Shown one piece after another: positions 34,417 to 43,879 of a stretch of 64,000 bases of DNA. Below the pieces are notes generated by a model that worked only from the letters and a program-made list of their open reading frames with translations, was not told the origin of the DNA and did no database searches. Location of the stretch: the NCBI GenBank assembly GCA_029945625.1, contig JAQSCW010000055.1, positions 186,001 through 250,000 on the forward strand, in the 5' to 3' direction. How positions within the stretch are numbered: position 1 is the stretch's first letter; the number at the start of each line of letters is the position of its first letter. The position numbers were made by a program, and so were the translations under genes. The stretch is from a bacterium. GTDB lineage: Bacteria; Bacteroidota; Bacteroidia; B-17B0; Aurantibacillaceae.

Positions 34417-36318
34417 TTAATACGCCCTCTTATTATTTCCCTCGATGTAATTTACAAACGCCTGATTACTCACTTTGTTGCCACCCGGTGTAGGGTAATT
34501 GCCGGTAAAATACCAGTCACCCAAATTTAGCGGACAAGCGGCGTGTAAGCCCTCAATGGTTTGGTAAATGAGTTCAAATTCAGCTTTCAAATCTTTGGGA
34601 GTAATTAATGCAGCGATTTTAGCTGAGATTTCGACGGCCGTGAAGGAATCATAAATTTCTTTTACCATGTTCACCTGTTCTTCTTTTGGTTTTAGAAGTT
34701 CGGCCTTTGTACGTTGGTAAATATCGTCGATCATGTGTTGGTTCCCATTTTCTTTTAAGAGCGAAATGGCCGCTTCAAAAGCCACAAATTTGTTCAACAC
34801 AGCCATGTCAATGCCGTAACAATCGGGGTACCTGATTTGTGGAGCTGAACTCACCACGACAATTTTCTTTGGATGAAGGCGGTCGAGTATACGAAGAATA
34901 CTTTGTTTCAAGGTAGTACCGCGAACGATGCTGTCGTCGAGCACCACCAAATTATCCACTCCTTTTTTCACCGTTCCGTAAGTCACATCGTAAATAAGGT
35001 TTACCAGACTATCCCTGCTTTCGTCGTCGGTAATAAAGGTGCGCTGTTTGGCATCTTTAAGAACTACTTTATCTACCCGGGCCCTAGTTTCGAAAATCTT
35101 CTTTACCTGAGCCTCCGAATAATCGCCCTTCAGTTTCAATAATTCGTTAAGTCGCCAGGTATTTACATGCTCGTTGAGTCCTTCCACCAAACCGGCAAAA
35201 GCCACTTCAGCAGTATTGGGAATAAAACTAAATACGGTGTTTTCGAGATCCTGATTCACCGATTTTAAAACACTTTGCGTGAGGTTTTTCCCCAGTAAAA
35301 TACGCTCTTTATAGATTTCTTTGTCGTTGCCGCGGCTAAAATAGATGCGTTCAAACGAACAGGATAATTTTTCCTGAGGCTCGATAATTTCCTCTTCGGT
35401 AACGGTGCCATTCTTTTTAATAATGATAGCATGGCCGGGTTTTACCTCTTCGATGGACTCAAACGGCACGTTAAAAACCGTTTGGATGACCGGGCGCTCG
35501 CTGGCGACTACTACTACTTCATCGTCCTTATAAATATAAGCAGGACGGATACCGTTGGGATCACGCAGCACAAAGGCATCGCCATGTCCCATCATACCGC
35601 ACATGACATAGCCACCGTCCCATTTTTTACTACTTTCTTTTAATATAGCTGCCACATCGATATTGGCTTGTATGAGTTTGCTGATTTCGTAGTTTTTATC
35701 GGTATGTTCTTTAAATTTCCGAAACAAACGATCGTTTTCTTTATCCAAAAAATGACCAATCTTTTCCATCACAGTTACCGTATCGGCCATCTGTACGGGG
35801 TGTTGGCCCAATTCGAGTAAATGGGTAAACAGTTCATCCACATTGGTGAGGTTGAAATTGCCGGCTACCACCAGGTTCCTGCTCATCCAGTTATTTTGAC
35901 GTTTAAAGGGATGGCAACTGGCCACGTCGTTCTTCCCAAAAGTGCCATAACGCAGGTGTCCCAACAAAAGTTCGCCCATAAAAGGAATGTTTTCCTTTTG
36001 CCAGGTGGCGTCTTTGTACAAATGGGGCTGATTTTTTTGAGCTTCGCTGAAATTTTTGTTGATGTTGAGAAAAATGTCTTGAGTCGCTTTGGGTTTGATG
36101 GAGCGTAATCGGTCGAGGTAAGTGGTACCGGGGGGTACATCAAATTTGATGGAGGCCACACCAGCGCCATCTTGTCCCCGATTGATCATTTTTTCCATGA
36201 GCTGATAGAGTTTGTGTAAACCATATCGGGTAGAACCATATTTGGTCTTGTAATAGTCGAAAGGTTTCAGCAAACGGATGAGTGCTACGCCGCACTCGTG
36301 GTGAATAATATCGCTCAT
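34417..36318 (-). CDS. purF: Amidophosphoribosyltransferase (long Bacteroidetes variant)
   Basis: Transfers the glutamine amide to PRPP, the first committed step of purine synthesis. The protein has 633 residues, longer than the usual 470-500. The N-terminal glutaminase domain starts HHECGVALIRL, where Cys9 would become the catalytic N-terminal Cys after removal of a short propeptide. RGQDGAGVAS, GHLRYGTFG and SCHPF follow. The PRPP loop is VVLDDSIVRGTT. The extra length lies in the glutaminase domain (about 60-110 and 160-230) and the C-terminal extension of about 90 residues. ATG 36318 is chosen: an in-frame TTG at 36333 lies inside the promoter box. Confidence 0.88.
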   Translation of the reverse strand: MSDIIHHECGVALIRLLKPFDYYKTKYGSTRYGLHKLYQLMEKMINRGQDGAGVASIKFDVPPGTTYLDRLRSIKPKATQDIFLNINKNFSEAQKNQPHLYKDATWQKENIPFMGELLLGHLRYGTFGKNDVASCHPFKRQNNWMSRNLVVAGNFNLTNVDELFTHLLELGQHPVQMADTVTVMEKIGHFLDKENDRLFRKFKEHTDKNYEISKLIQANIDVAAILKESSKKWDGGYVMCGMMGHGDAFVLRDPNGIRPAYIYKDDEVVVVASERPVIQTVFNVPFESIEEVKPGHAIIIKKNGTVTEEEIIEPQEKLSCSFERIYFSRGNDKEIYKERILLGKNLTQSVLKSVNQDLENTVFSFIPNTAEVAFAGLVEGLNEHVNTWRLNELLKLKGDYSEAQVKKIFETRARVDKVVLKDAKQRTFITDDESRDSLVNLIYDVTYGTVKKGVDNLVVLDDSIVRGTTLKQSILRILDRLHPKKIVVVSSAPQIRYPDCYGIDMAVLNKFVAFEAAISLLKENGNQHMIDDIYQRTKAELLKPKEEQVNMVKEIYDSFTAVEISAKIAALITPKDLKAEFELIYQTIEGLHAACPLNLGDWYFTGNYPTPGGNKVSNQAFVNYIEGNNKRAY

Positions 36319-36330
36319 AATACAGGAAGA

Positions 36331-36362
36331 CAAAGTTAGTCTTTTGATTTGGGAATTAACAA
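36331..36362 (-). promoter_or_regulatory. Promoter of purF
   Basis: On the minus strand, TTG (36362-36360) is followed after 21 nt by TAACTTTG (36338-36331), an exact TAnnTTTG match. The -7 box ends 12 nt upstream of ATG 36318 and rules out the TTG at 36333 as a start. Confidence 0.55.
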
Positions 36363-36425
36363 GAAGAATTTAACAAAAATGGCTTCCGCAAGGACGATTT
36401 TTTATAGTTATTTAACCTTAATGTG

Positions 36426-36433
36426 TATATTTG
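36426..36433 (+). promoter_or_regulatory. TAnnTTTG -7 element of the CotH-like surface protein gene
   Basis: TATATTTG, an exact consensus match, 37 nt upstream of ATG 36471 in the region divergent from purF. Confidence 0.45.
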
Positions 36434-36470
36434 AAAAGTACTAAAGAACTAAAAACAGGAATTATTAATT

Positions 36471-39287
36471 ATGATTACAAGGAAACTTTTATTGGTTTTT
36501 GGATTATTATTTATTCTAAACGCAAGCCGAGGGTTGAGGGCTCAAAACAACTGCATCGCTATCGCCATAAATGAGTATTGCGCTTCCAACATACCGGGCA
36601 ACGGTTTGCCCGATGCGTTTGGTGAGTTGAGCGACTGGGTGGAACTGAAATGTAATTACAGCAGTTCGGTTTCCTTATCAGGCTATTACCTCAGTAACGA
36701 CCGCAATAACCTCTACAAATGGAAGTTTCCGAGCAACTTTGTGATGAACAAAGATGAACACAAACTGATCTGGTTATCGGGTAGAAATACCGTAAAAACA
36801 GTGGGCGGGCAGCAGGAATACCACGCCAGCTTTACACTTGAACAATGTAAAAATCAGTGGATCATTCTTTCTACCTCTACCGGGGTGATTCGCGATTCAA
36901 TTTTTGTAAGACCTACCAAGGGCGGACATTCTTGGGGAAGGATTGATTGTTACAATACCGGCGCCGCGGCGTTTAGATTGTACATGGATGCCGCAAAATC
37001 ACCGGGTGGCCCCAATGGAAGTATTTATTATTTGGGATATGCGCCCACTCCAAAACTTTACGGATCGGTGACCACGCAAACACAAAACGGAACCAGCGGA
37101 TTATTTACGCCAGAGACGCAACTTGCCTATTTTCGCTTAAGTGGAAGAACTTATGACACGGCGAGCACCTGTTACGATATTTTTTATACCGAAGACGGCA
37201 CCTATCCTCAACCTCCGAACCCACCGGGATCTGCCCCTGTAGCACCCACCAAACGGTATATCGATTCTTTGACGCCCATCACGATTGCAAAAACCGAAGT
37301 GGTCCGTTTTTTGTCGGTGGCAAGAACCAGACCAGGATGTCCCCCTTCATCCGATTTTCAGCCCAGTTTTTGTGAAAGTAATACCTATTTCATAGATGCC
37401 ACGCATCAGGACTTTGATACCTCATTTGCAGTAATCTCCTTGTCCATGGATGATTTAGGCTGGTTTCCGGCCGGTGGAACCTACGCCTCTACGGTACACG
37501 TTGAATACTACGATAAAAAGAAACAAATAAGTGAAGGTTATGCGCAGATCAACAGACCGATACAAGAATCGTGGCTGACCAAACAAAAAGGATTCTATAT
37601 ATCAATCGACGATCGTTTTGGTTCGGGTTGTAATTTTGAGGGAGATATCTTCAACGTAGCAGGACTGGGCACCACGCCCCGACGCAAATTTCCTACCCTT
37701 CACCTCAAGGGAGGCGATCTTGAAAGCCACTCTACACCGCTGGCCTTAAGTACCAACACCTCTTTTGGAACTGCTATTCGCGATGTTTTTATTCAGTCCA
37801 TCGCAGCTAAAAACAACCTCCATGTAAATCCGCTTCATATTAAACCGGCAATTGCTTTTATTAATGGCGAATACGTTGGTGTGTATGATTTCAGAGAAGT
37901 GTATGACAAGTATTATGAAAATTATTACAATGGGCAGGCCATGGATTCGTTGGACTTGAATTTGGTGCATTTGCAGGAAGGCAATGTGACCTATTGGGAT
38001 GGCACGCAATCTTCCACCATTTACAACGACTGGAAGACCGGCGTGTATGATTTGATCATCAATAATCCGATGAATGAATCGCCGGGGAAAGTGAATTCGA
38101 AGTACAAACTGGCGATGGATCGTTTGGACAAGGCCAGTTTTATTGATTATATGATCCTCAATAGTTTTGCACAGAACAGCGATCTCTGGAAATTTAACGT
38201 GGCATTTGGACGTGGGCATGACCTCACAAAACCGGGTTATAAGTGGCATTACTATTTATGGAATATGCCAACTTCATTTAACTATACGGCGGTGGGAAAT
38301 CCGGGCGCTACTATTTATAATAATCCTGCGGCATCACCCTGCTATATTCACAGCAGTGTATACGGAATTCAAACCAAAGCGTATGACGGCCATGGCAACA
38401 TCCTGGCATTGTTGATGGGGAATTATGTTGGAAAGCCTACCTGGGGAAATGATAATTTTAAACTGGAATATAAAAACCGGTATCAGGATCTCATGAATGG
38501 CCCTTTGAAATGCGAGAATTTATTGAAGCAATATGAATATGTTGTGTCTCTGTTTCAGAAAGAAATGTATTGTCACGAAGATCCGGCTTGTCAACCTCTG
38601 GGAGATTATCAAACGCAGGTGGGACTTTGGGACACCAATACGGCCGTGTTAAGAAGGTCGCTTCAAAACCGTTGCTACACACTCGAAAATCAATTTGGAA
38701 AAGGAAATTGTTATGGGCAAGCAGGTCCCTACGACCTTACCGTAGATGTGAGACCTGCAGGTGCCGGTAAAGTGAAAGTGAATACAACAGTGCTTGAAAC
38801 CTATAAATGGAGCGGCAAATACTATCAAACAACCATGAGCTTTAAGGCAATTTCAAACAGCACCGTATATGCCTTTCACCATTGGGAAATTACCGGACCT
38901 AATTCAAAGGATCCTTTGAGTATGGATTCGATAGGCGTGAATTTTAATGTTGCAGGCGATCTGGTAGCTGTTTTCACCGATGTGAGGAATGGCATTACGG
39001 GATCGGGTGAGGACGCGAATGTACCAACCGGCTTTACACCCAACGGCGATGGGATTAACGAAGATTTTAGACCACTGGGAAGCGCCGAGTATGCCACCGA
39101 ATATCAGATGACCGTATGGAACCGATGGGGCCAAGAAGTGTTTAGAAGTGTGGATCCCATGAAAGGTTGGGACGGTAATTATAAAGGACAGCAAGCTCAA
39201 ACAGGTGTGTACGCTTATGTAATCACGTATAAGAACATTTATAACGAAAATAAAACTGTAAAAGGAAATGTAACACTCACCCGCTAA
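36471..39287 (+). CDS. Secreted lamin-tail/CotH-like protein with T9SS type B sorting domain
   Basis: A 938-residue cell-surface protein. Signal peptide about 1-25 (ends GLRAQ). A lamin-tail domain (about 30-130: INEYCASN, DWVELKCNY, LSGYYLSNDRNNLYKWKFP) is followed by a chitobiase/hexosaminidase C-terminal-like domain (about 185-290) and a CotH-like region (about 390-650: KFPTLHLKGGD, FINGEYVGVYDFREVYDKYY). The C-terminal 90 residues form a gliding-motility-type (CHU_C, type B) sorting domain: TGFTPNGDGINEDFRP, VWNRWGQEVFRS and GWDGNYKGQQAQTGVYAY. The protein should leave the cell by the type IX system; the next gene encodes its PorP/SprF partner. CotH proteins in other systems are protein kinases, but I cannot confirm the active site here. 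Confidence 0.82.
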   Translation: MITRKLLLVFGLLFILNASRGLRAQNNCIAIAINEYCASNIPGNGLPDAFGELSDWVELKCNYSSSVSLSGYYLSNDRNNLYKWKFPSNFVMNKDEHKLIWLSGRNTVKTVGGQQEYHASFTLEQCKNQWIILSTSTGVIRDSIFVRPTKGGHSWGRIDCYNTGAAAFRLYMDAAKSPGGPNGSIYYLGYAPTPKLYGSVTTQTQNGTSGLFTPETQLAYFRLSGRTYDTASTCYDIFYTEDGTYPQPPNPPGSAPVAPTKRYIDSLTPITIAKTEVVRFLSVARTRPGCPPSSDFQPSFCESNTYFIDATHQDFDTSFAVISLSMDDLGWFPAGGTYASTVHVEYYDKKKQISEGYAQINRPIQESWLTKQKGFYISIDDRFGSGCNFEGDIFNVAGLGTTPRRKFPTLHLKGGDLESHSTPLALSTNTSFGTAIRDVFIQSIAAKNNLHVNPLHIKPAIAFINGEYVGVYDFREVYDKYYENYYNGQAMDSLDLNLVHLQEGNVTYWDGTQSSTIYNDWKTGVYDLIINNPMNESPGKVNSKYKLAMDRLDKASFIDYMILNSFAQNSDLWKFNVAFGRGHDLTKPGYKWHYYLWNMPTSFNYTAVGNPGATIYNNPAASPCYIHSSVYGIQTKAYDGHGNILALLMGNYVGKPTWGNDNFKLEYKNRYQDLMNGPLKCENLLKQYEYVVSLFQKEMYCHEDPACQPLGDYQTQVGLWDTNTAVLRRSLQNRCYTLENQFGKGNCYGQAGPYDLTVDVRPAGAGKVKVNTTVLETYKWSGKYYQTTMSFKAISNSTVYAFHHWEITGPNSKDPLSMDSIGVNFNVAGDLVAVFTDVRNGITGSGEDANVPTGFTPNGDGINEDFRPLGSAEYATEYQMTVWNRWGQEVFRSVDPMKGWDGNYKGQQAQTGVYAYVITYKNIYNENKTVKGNVTLTR

Positions 39288-39391
39288 CGAGCGCGTGACG
39301 AACTGAAATGATTTGCAATTTTAATTGAAAAAAAGAATATAGCTTCCGTCGGATAATTCCCATCGCGGCGGGTAGGCTCAAAAAACAATAT

Positions 39392-40438
39392 ATGAAGAAA
39401 ATAAATTACTTTTCGACTCTTATCATCTTCTCTTTTTGTGGTTTGATCATGCGCGGGCAAGACATCCACTTTTCTCAGGTACATGAAACGCCCTTGTTTT
39501 TGAGTCCTGCAAATACCGGTTTTTACAATGGTTACTTTCGTGCCATTGCCAATTATCGTAATCAATGGTCAAGCATGAACAATGCCTTCCAAACGTATGC
39601 GATCTCGATGGATGGAGGAATATTTAAATCAAAAAAACGCCCCGCTTTTTTAGGATTCGGATTTACGTTATTTAGTGATGTGGCAGGAGCTGCAAAATTA
39701 CGTAAAACCACCGCCATGATAAACGTGAGCGGATTGTTGAAAATAGGAAAGAAAAGTGCGCTGAGTGTGGGACTGGCAGGAGGCGCGGCGGGAACAACGG
39801 CGAGTTACAACAACCTTACGTATGCCTCTCAGTTTAACGGCAATTCACTTGATCCCACATTATCCAGTGGGGAGCCAAGCATTTACCGCCCCTTTACCAC
39901 AGTTGACGTGGGGGCAGGATTAGCCTATGAGTTTGCCACCTTCAGCAGAGATCAGGATCACGATGATGAGATGTCCTTTAAAATTGCCTTTGGAGCTTAT
40001 CACTTAAACAAGGCGGTGCAGGAATATGGCCCGGGTTCGTCATACAGAGAACCTGTTCGTTTAGTGGGAGCAATTACATCGTTACTCGACATAGAGGACA
40101 CAAAATTTACAGTGACACCTTCCGTTGTTTTTCAGCAGCAAGCCAATTATCAAGAACTGGTTTTAGGTTCTTATGTAAAATACCGTATGAGTACCGGAAC
40201 AAAAGTAACAGGCTCTAAAACACAAAATGCCATTGGGCTGGGAGTTTACTATAGAAATAAAGATGCCCTAATTCCAAAATTGATATTTGATTTAGGTGAC
40301 TATTCGGTAGGTATGTCTTACGACGTGAATCTTTCGGGATACCGCTCTGCGTCGAATTACAACGGCGGATTTGAAATCTCATTGCGCTACAATAATCTGG
40401 CCGGTTCCTTGTTTGATACAAGAAGGGAATTCAGATAG
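39392..40438 (+). CDS. PorP/SprF-family type IX secretion membrane protein
   Basis: A 348-residue outer-membrane protein with a signal peptide (about 1-24, ending in MRGQ). It starts the mature part with DIHFSQVHETPLFLSPANTGFYNGYFRAIANYRNQW, the hallmark of the family (FSQ...P...NPA.tG). The rest is a beta-barrel with repeated glycine/aromatic strands and the late NAIGLGVYYRNKDALIPKLIFDLGDYSVGMSYDVN, also typical. Genes of this family usually lie next to a type B cargo, as here, and help present that cargo on the cell surface. Confidence 0.93.
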   Translation: MKKINYFSTLIIFSFCGLIMRGQDIHFSQVHETPLFLSPANTGFYNGYFRAIANYRNQWSSMNNAFQTYAISMDGGIFKSKKRPAFLGFGFTLFSDVAGAAKLRKTTAMINVSGLLKIGKKSALSVGLAGGAAGTTASYNNLTYASQFNGNSLDPTLSSGEPSIYRPFTTVDVGAGLAYEFATFSRDQDHDDEMSFKIAFGAYHLNKAVQEYGPGSSYREPVRLVGAITSLLDIEDTKFTVTPSVVFQQQANYQELVLGSYVKYRMSTGTKVTGSKTQNAIGLGVYYRNKDALIPKLIFDLGDYSVGMSYDVNLSGYRSASNYNGGFEISLRYNNLAGSLFDTRREFR

Positions 40439-40461
40439 TCTTTTCGGAGGCCCTATAACAG

Positions 40462-41505
40462 ATGAAAAAATACGCGTCCTTGTTGATCATACTGGTGCTG
40501 ACGGCATTGGTTGGAATCTCGCTTTACCTTGCTTTTGGGCGATCGCGAACAAGCACTGTTGACGCGGCTTCACGCAGTTTTGGTTACAAAGATACTGCTG
40601 CCATCACCAAAATATTTTTGGCGGATAAGGACCATCATACAGCTACGTTGGTGCGCACAAAAGATGGCTGGATGGTGAATGAAAAACACCATTGTAGACC
40701 TGACGCCATTTTGAATTTGCTGGAGGTGATAAAATTGGTGGAAGTAAAGATGCCGGTTCCCAAAGAAGCAAAAGAAAATGTTCTAAAATTCATGAGTTTT
40801 AATGCGGTGAAGGTAGAGATCTATGCCGGCGATGATAAAGTGAAACAATATTATGTGGGGCACGAAACAGATGATTCTGAAGGCAGTTATATGTTGTTGA
40901 GTGACCCTGAAAACGGAGAAAATTATAAAGAGCCCTATGCGTGTTTTATTCCTGGCTTTAAGGGCTTTCTGCAGCCACGCTACATTGCCGATGAGAACGA
41001 CTGGCGCGACAGGTTGGTGTTGAATTATATTCCCCCGCAAATTAAAGAAATAAAAGTGGAACATGTGGGAGCGGCGCCCGATTCATCCTTCATCATTGAA
41101 TTGCAAAACGCGAATACCTTTAAATTAAAGAATTTGAAGGGAGTGGAATTGGCCTTCGACGATGCCAGGTTACGACAATATTTGGTGTATTATCAAAACA
41201 TTTCCTACGAGGTATTGCTCACCGGTAAAAGTAAAACGTTGCAGGATTCGCTCGCACGCGTGAAGCCGTTTACCGTGATTACCGTTACAAACACCGATGC
41301 AACTTCGGAAGAATATGCATTTTATAGAAAACAACCCCGAAGTGATATACAGCAAGAGCACGGGGTGACGTATGATTTTGATCCCGATCACTTGTATTTG
41401 CGATTTGATAAGGGCCGCGAGTGGGCTCTGGCACAGTATTACGTGTTCGGTAAACTGTTTGTCACCAACAGTTATTTCAGGCCCTTGGGTTCTGTTAAAA
41501 AGTAG
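40462..41505 (+). CDS. DUF4340 domain protein
   Basis: A 347-residue protein with one N-terminal transmembrane helix (about 5-24, LLIILVLTALVGISLYLAFG) and a large extracytoplasmic part of DUF4340 type: DGWMVNEKHHCRPDAILNLLEVIKLVEV, VKVEIYAGDDKVKQYYVGHE, and RYIADENDWRDRLVLNY are similar to domains that accompany ABC-type gliding/export proteins. The function is unknown. It lies 23 bp after the PorP/SprF gene and 73 bp before dnaN, all on one strand. A link to gliding or surface export is an inference from this context. Confidence 0.72.
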   Translation: MKKYASLLIILVLTALVGISLYLAFGRSRTSTVDAASRSFGYKDTAAITKIFLADKDHHTATLVRTKDGWMVNEKHHCRPDAILNLLEVIKLVEVKMPVPKEAKENVLKFMSFNAVKVEIYAGDDKVKQYYVGHETDDSEGSYMLLSDPENGENYKEPYACFIPGFKGFLQPRYIADENDWRDRLVLNYIPPQIKEIKVEHVGAAPDSSFIIELQNANTFKLKNLKGVELAFDDARLRQYLVYYQNISYEVLLTGKSKTLQDSLARVKPFTVITVTNTDATSEEYAFYRKQPRSDIQQEHGVTYDFDPDHLYLRFDKGREWALAQYYVFGKLFVTNSYFRPLGSVKK

Positions 41506-41578
41506 TTTAAAACTCTGCATCCCTTTCCAAGGATATTGCTTTGCTTACTGTAATTTCGCTAGAACTAATATCCATTTT

Positions 41579-42700
41579 ATGAATTTTGTTGTATCGGCAT
41601 CTACCTTATTGAAACATTTAAAATCCATTGGGGGTGTTTTGAATTCAAGTAATACCATTCCCATCTTAGATTGTTTTTTGTTTGAATTAAATAAGAATGA
41701 ATTGCTGCTTTCGGCCAGCGACATGGAAACCACGATCACTACCTCACTCAAAGTGGAATCGAATGACAGCGGCAGCATCGCAGTGCCCGCAAAAACACTT
41801 TTAGATTCACTCGCTAATTTACCTGAGCAGCCCATCTCCTTCATCGTAGATAAAAATAAACACAGCATCAAATTAAAAACTGAAACCGGTGACTATAATA
41901 TTTCGGGACAAAACGGCAACGAATATCCAAAAATGCCAAAACTTGATTCACAGTCTTCGATTGTGATTAAAAGCGATGTGTTGGCCAATGCGATCAATAA
42001 AACGATTTTCGCAACAGGCAACGATGACCTTCGTCCCGTTATGAGTGGAGTATTCTGCCAATTCAGCGAATTGAATTCAATTTTTGTTGCCACCGATGCG
42101 CACAAACTGGTGCGTTACACCCGCAACGATGCAAAGGCGGGTTCTAGCGCTTCGTTTATCATGCCTAAGAAACCACTCAATGTGTTAAGAACCTTGTTAC
42201 TGGGTGTGGATGATGCTGTGAAAGTGGAATTTAATAAAACCAACGCACTATTTAGTTTTGGTAATGTGCATTTAATCTGCCGTTTAATTGATGGAAAATA
42301 TCCGAATTACGAAGCTGTTATTCCAAAACAAAATCCAAATAAACTCACCGTTGACCGCGCTGCATTTTTGGGTGCTCTTAAACGTGTGAGCGTGTTCGCC
42401 AATAAAGCCACACATCAAATCCGCGTGAAAGTGACGGGGAGCCAACTGCGGGTGAGTGCCGAGGATCTTGATTTCGCCAATGAGGGGCATGAATTACTAA
42501 CTTGTACCTATGTGGGAGAAGACATGGAAATTGGATTTAATTCACGTTTTCTGGTAGAGATGGTGAGTAATCTCGATTGCGATGAGATTGTGATTGAAAT
42601 GAGCGCTCCCAATCGGGCGGGAATTATTTTACCCGGAAATAAATCTAATCCTGCAGAGGATGTGCTGATGCTGGTGATGCCCGTGATGCTAAATAATTAA
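41579..42700 (+). CDS. dnaN: DNA polymerase III beta subunit (sliding clamp)
   Basis: Processivity clamp of the replicase, 373 residues in three homologous domains. Recognisable parts are MNFVVSASTLLKHLKSIGGVL, NTIPILDCFLFEL, GDYNISGQNGNEYPKMP, RPVMSGVFCQF, FVATDAHKLVRY, and the C-terminal end EDVLMLVMPVML. A longer frame from 41372 exists but overlaps the DUF4340 gene and lacks similarity. ATG 41579 is the normal start. A TAATTTCG -7-like box lies at 41551-41558, 20 nt upstream. The downstream secreted esterase gene begins 22 bp later and carries a terminator-like hairpin inside its first codons. Confidence 0.96.
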   Translation: MNFVVSASTLLKHLKSIGGVLNSSNTIPILDCFLFELNKNELLLSASDMETTITTSLKVESNDSGSIAVPAKTLLDSLANLPEQPISFIVDKNKHSIKLKTETGDYNISGQNGNEYPKMPKLDSQSSIVIKSDVLANAINKTIFATGNDDLRPVMSGVFCQFSELNSIFVATDAHKLVRYTRNDAKAGSSASFIMPKKPLNVLRTLLLGVDDAVKVEFNKTNALFSFGNVHLICRLIDGKYPNYEAVIPKQNPNKLTVDRAAFLGALKRVSVFANKATHQIRVKVTGSQLRVSAEDLDFANEGHELLTCTYVGEDMEIGFNSRFLVEMVSNLDCDEIVIEMSAPNRAGIILPGNKSNPAEDVLMLVMPVMLNN

Positions 42701-42721
42701 ATTTTTTAATACCTTAGTTCA

Positions 42722-43879
42722 ATGAAACTGAGGCGTCCCTTATTTTTAAGCCTGTTGTTACTGACAGGCTTTTTTTATTATTCTCAAACCGGACTCACGG
42801 TTATTGACAGTATTAAATCGGGAGGGGTATATCGTTCGTATCGCCTCTACATTCCTACAAGTTATAACGGCTCAAAAGCATTTCCGCTGGTGCTGAACCT
42901 TCACGGATTGAGTTCATCGGCTACCGAACAACAAGTTTACAGTAATTTTATGCCGATAGCAGACACGGCCAATTTTTTAGTCGTGCATCCCGAAGGTTCA
43001 AAAAATGGAAGCACACAGTACTGGAATGTGGGAATTTTCGGAACCACTAATGATGTGGGCTTTCTAAATGAACTGATTGATTCGCTGAGTGTGCACTATA
43101 CCATTGATCAAAACGCGGTGTACAGTTGCGGCTTAAGCAATGGCGGGATCATGAGTTATTACTTGGTGTGTAACCTGCCTGCTAAACTGGCCGCTATCGC
43201 GTCTGTTGCAGGTACCATGTTCAGATCCTGGTACTTCAGCTGTGACCCAAAATTTGCCATTCCCGTGATGGAGATTCACGGAACCGAAGATGGCACCATT
43301 CCCTATGTAGGAAACAGCACCGCGGGCGCCAATGGACTTTATATGCCCATTGACACGGTTGTTCAAAGGTGGGTGTTTCACAATCATTGCAATCCCTCGG
43401 TTATTACCAAGTCGCTGCCCGATGTGAATTCATCAGATTTTTCAACCGTGATAAATTACAAATACATCAATGGAGTAGATAAGAGTATGGTGGAACTCTA
43501 TAAAGTGCTTGGGGGAAGTCATTCCTGGCCGGGAGCAATTCCTTTGTTTTTCCACACAAATGAAGACTTTAATGCATCGGCGGAGATCTGGCGGTTTTTT
43601 CGCCAATTTAAGCGGAACCAATTTGTAACCAATGTGGGTGTGCAAGAGCGGGAAACCCTGCTCAATTCTGTAAAAGTCTTCCCGAATCCCGGCTCTACAT
43701 TTCTTACCATCGTTGGACCGGAAGGAGCTCGTTACTCAGTATTAGGGCTTGATGGAAAAAAACTGTTGACGGAAACAGTCGCTACAACGATCGACATTTC
43801 GCAACTAAATGGGGGATTGTATTTCTTAAAAATTGAAAAAGATAATACACGTGCAATGATCAAGATCATTAAAGAATGA
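42722..43879 (+). CDS. Secreted esterase (PHB depolymerase/feruloyl esterase-like) with T9SS type A tail
   Basis: A 385-residue secreted alpha/beta-hydrolase. Signal peptide about 1-21. The catalytic domain (about 30-295) resembles the LpqC/PHB depolymerase-feruloyl esterase group: YIPTSYNG, LVLNLHGLSSSA, the nucleophile Ser139 in CGLSNGG, HGTEDGTIPY with the likely acid, and GGSHSWPG with the catalytic His. The C-terminal 75 residues (VKVFPNPGSTFLTI, ISQLNGGLYFLKIE, MIKIIKE) form a type A sorting domain for the type IX system. The substrate is a polyester or feruloylated glycan by analogy. The gene's 3' end overlaps the convergent HsdR-N-like gene by 11 bp. Confidence 0.85.
   Translation: MKLRRPLFLSLLLLTGFFYYSQTGLTVIDSIKSGGVYRSYRLYIPTSYNGSKAFPLVLNLHGLSSSATEQQVYSNFMPIADTANFLVVHPEGSKNGSTQYWNVGIFGTTNDVGFLNELIDSLSVHYTIDQNAVYSCGLSNGGIMSYYLVCNLPAKLAAIASVAGTMFRSWYFSCDPKFAIPVMEIHGTEDGTIPYVGNSTAGANGLYMPIDTVVQRWVFHNHCNPSVITKSLPDVNSSDFSTVINYKYINGVDKSMVELYKVLGGSHSWPGAIPLFFHTNEDFNASAEIWRFFRQFKRNQFVTNVGVQERETLLNSVKVFPNPGSTFLTIVGPEGARYSVLGLDGKKLLTETVATTIDISQLNGGLYFLKIEKDNTRAMIKIIKE
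42748..42776 (+). terminator. Terminator-shaped hairpin inside the esterase signal-peptide codons
   Basis: AAGCCTGT (42748-42755) pairs perfectly with ACAGGCTT (42764-42771) around an 8-nt loop and runs into T residues (42770-42776). It has the form of a Rho-independent terminator for transcripts coming from dnaN, but it lies within codons 9-19 of the esterase gene. Confidence 0.6.

Noticed and set aside
41372-41578. N-terminal extension of dnaN
   Set aside because: It overlaps the DUF4340 gene and has no clamp similarity; the family start is ATG 41579.
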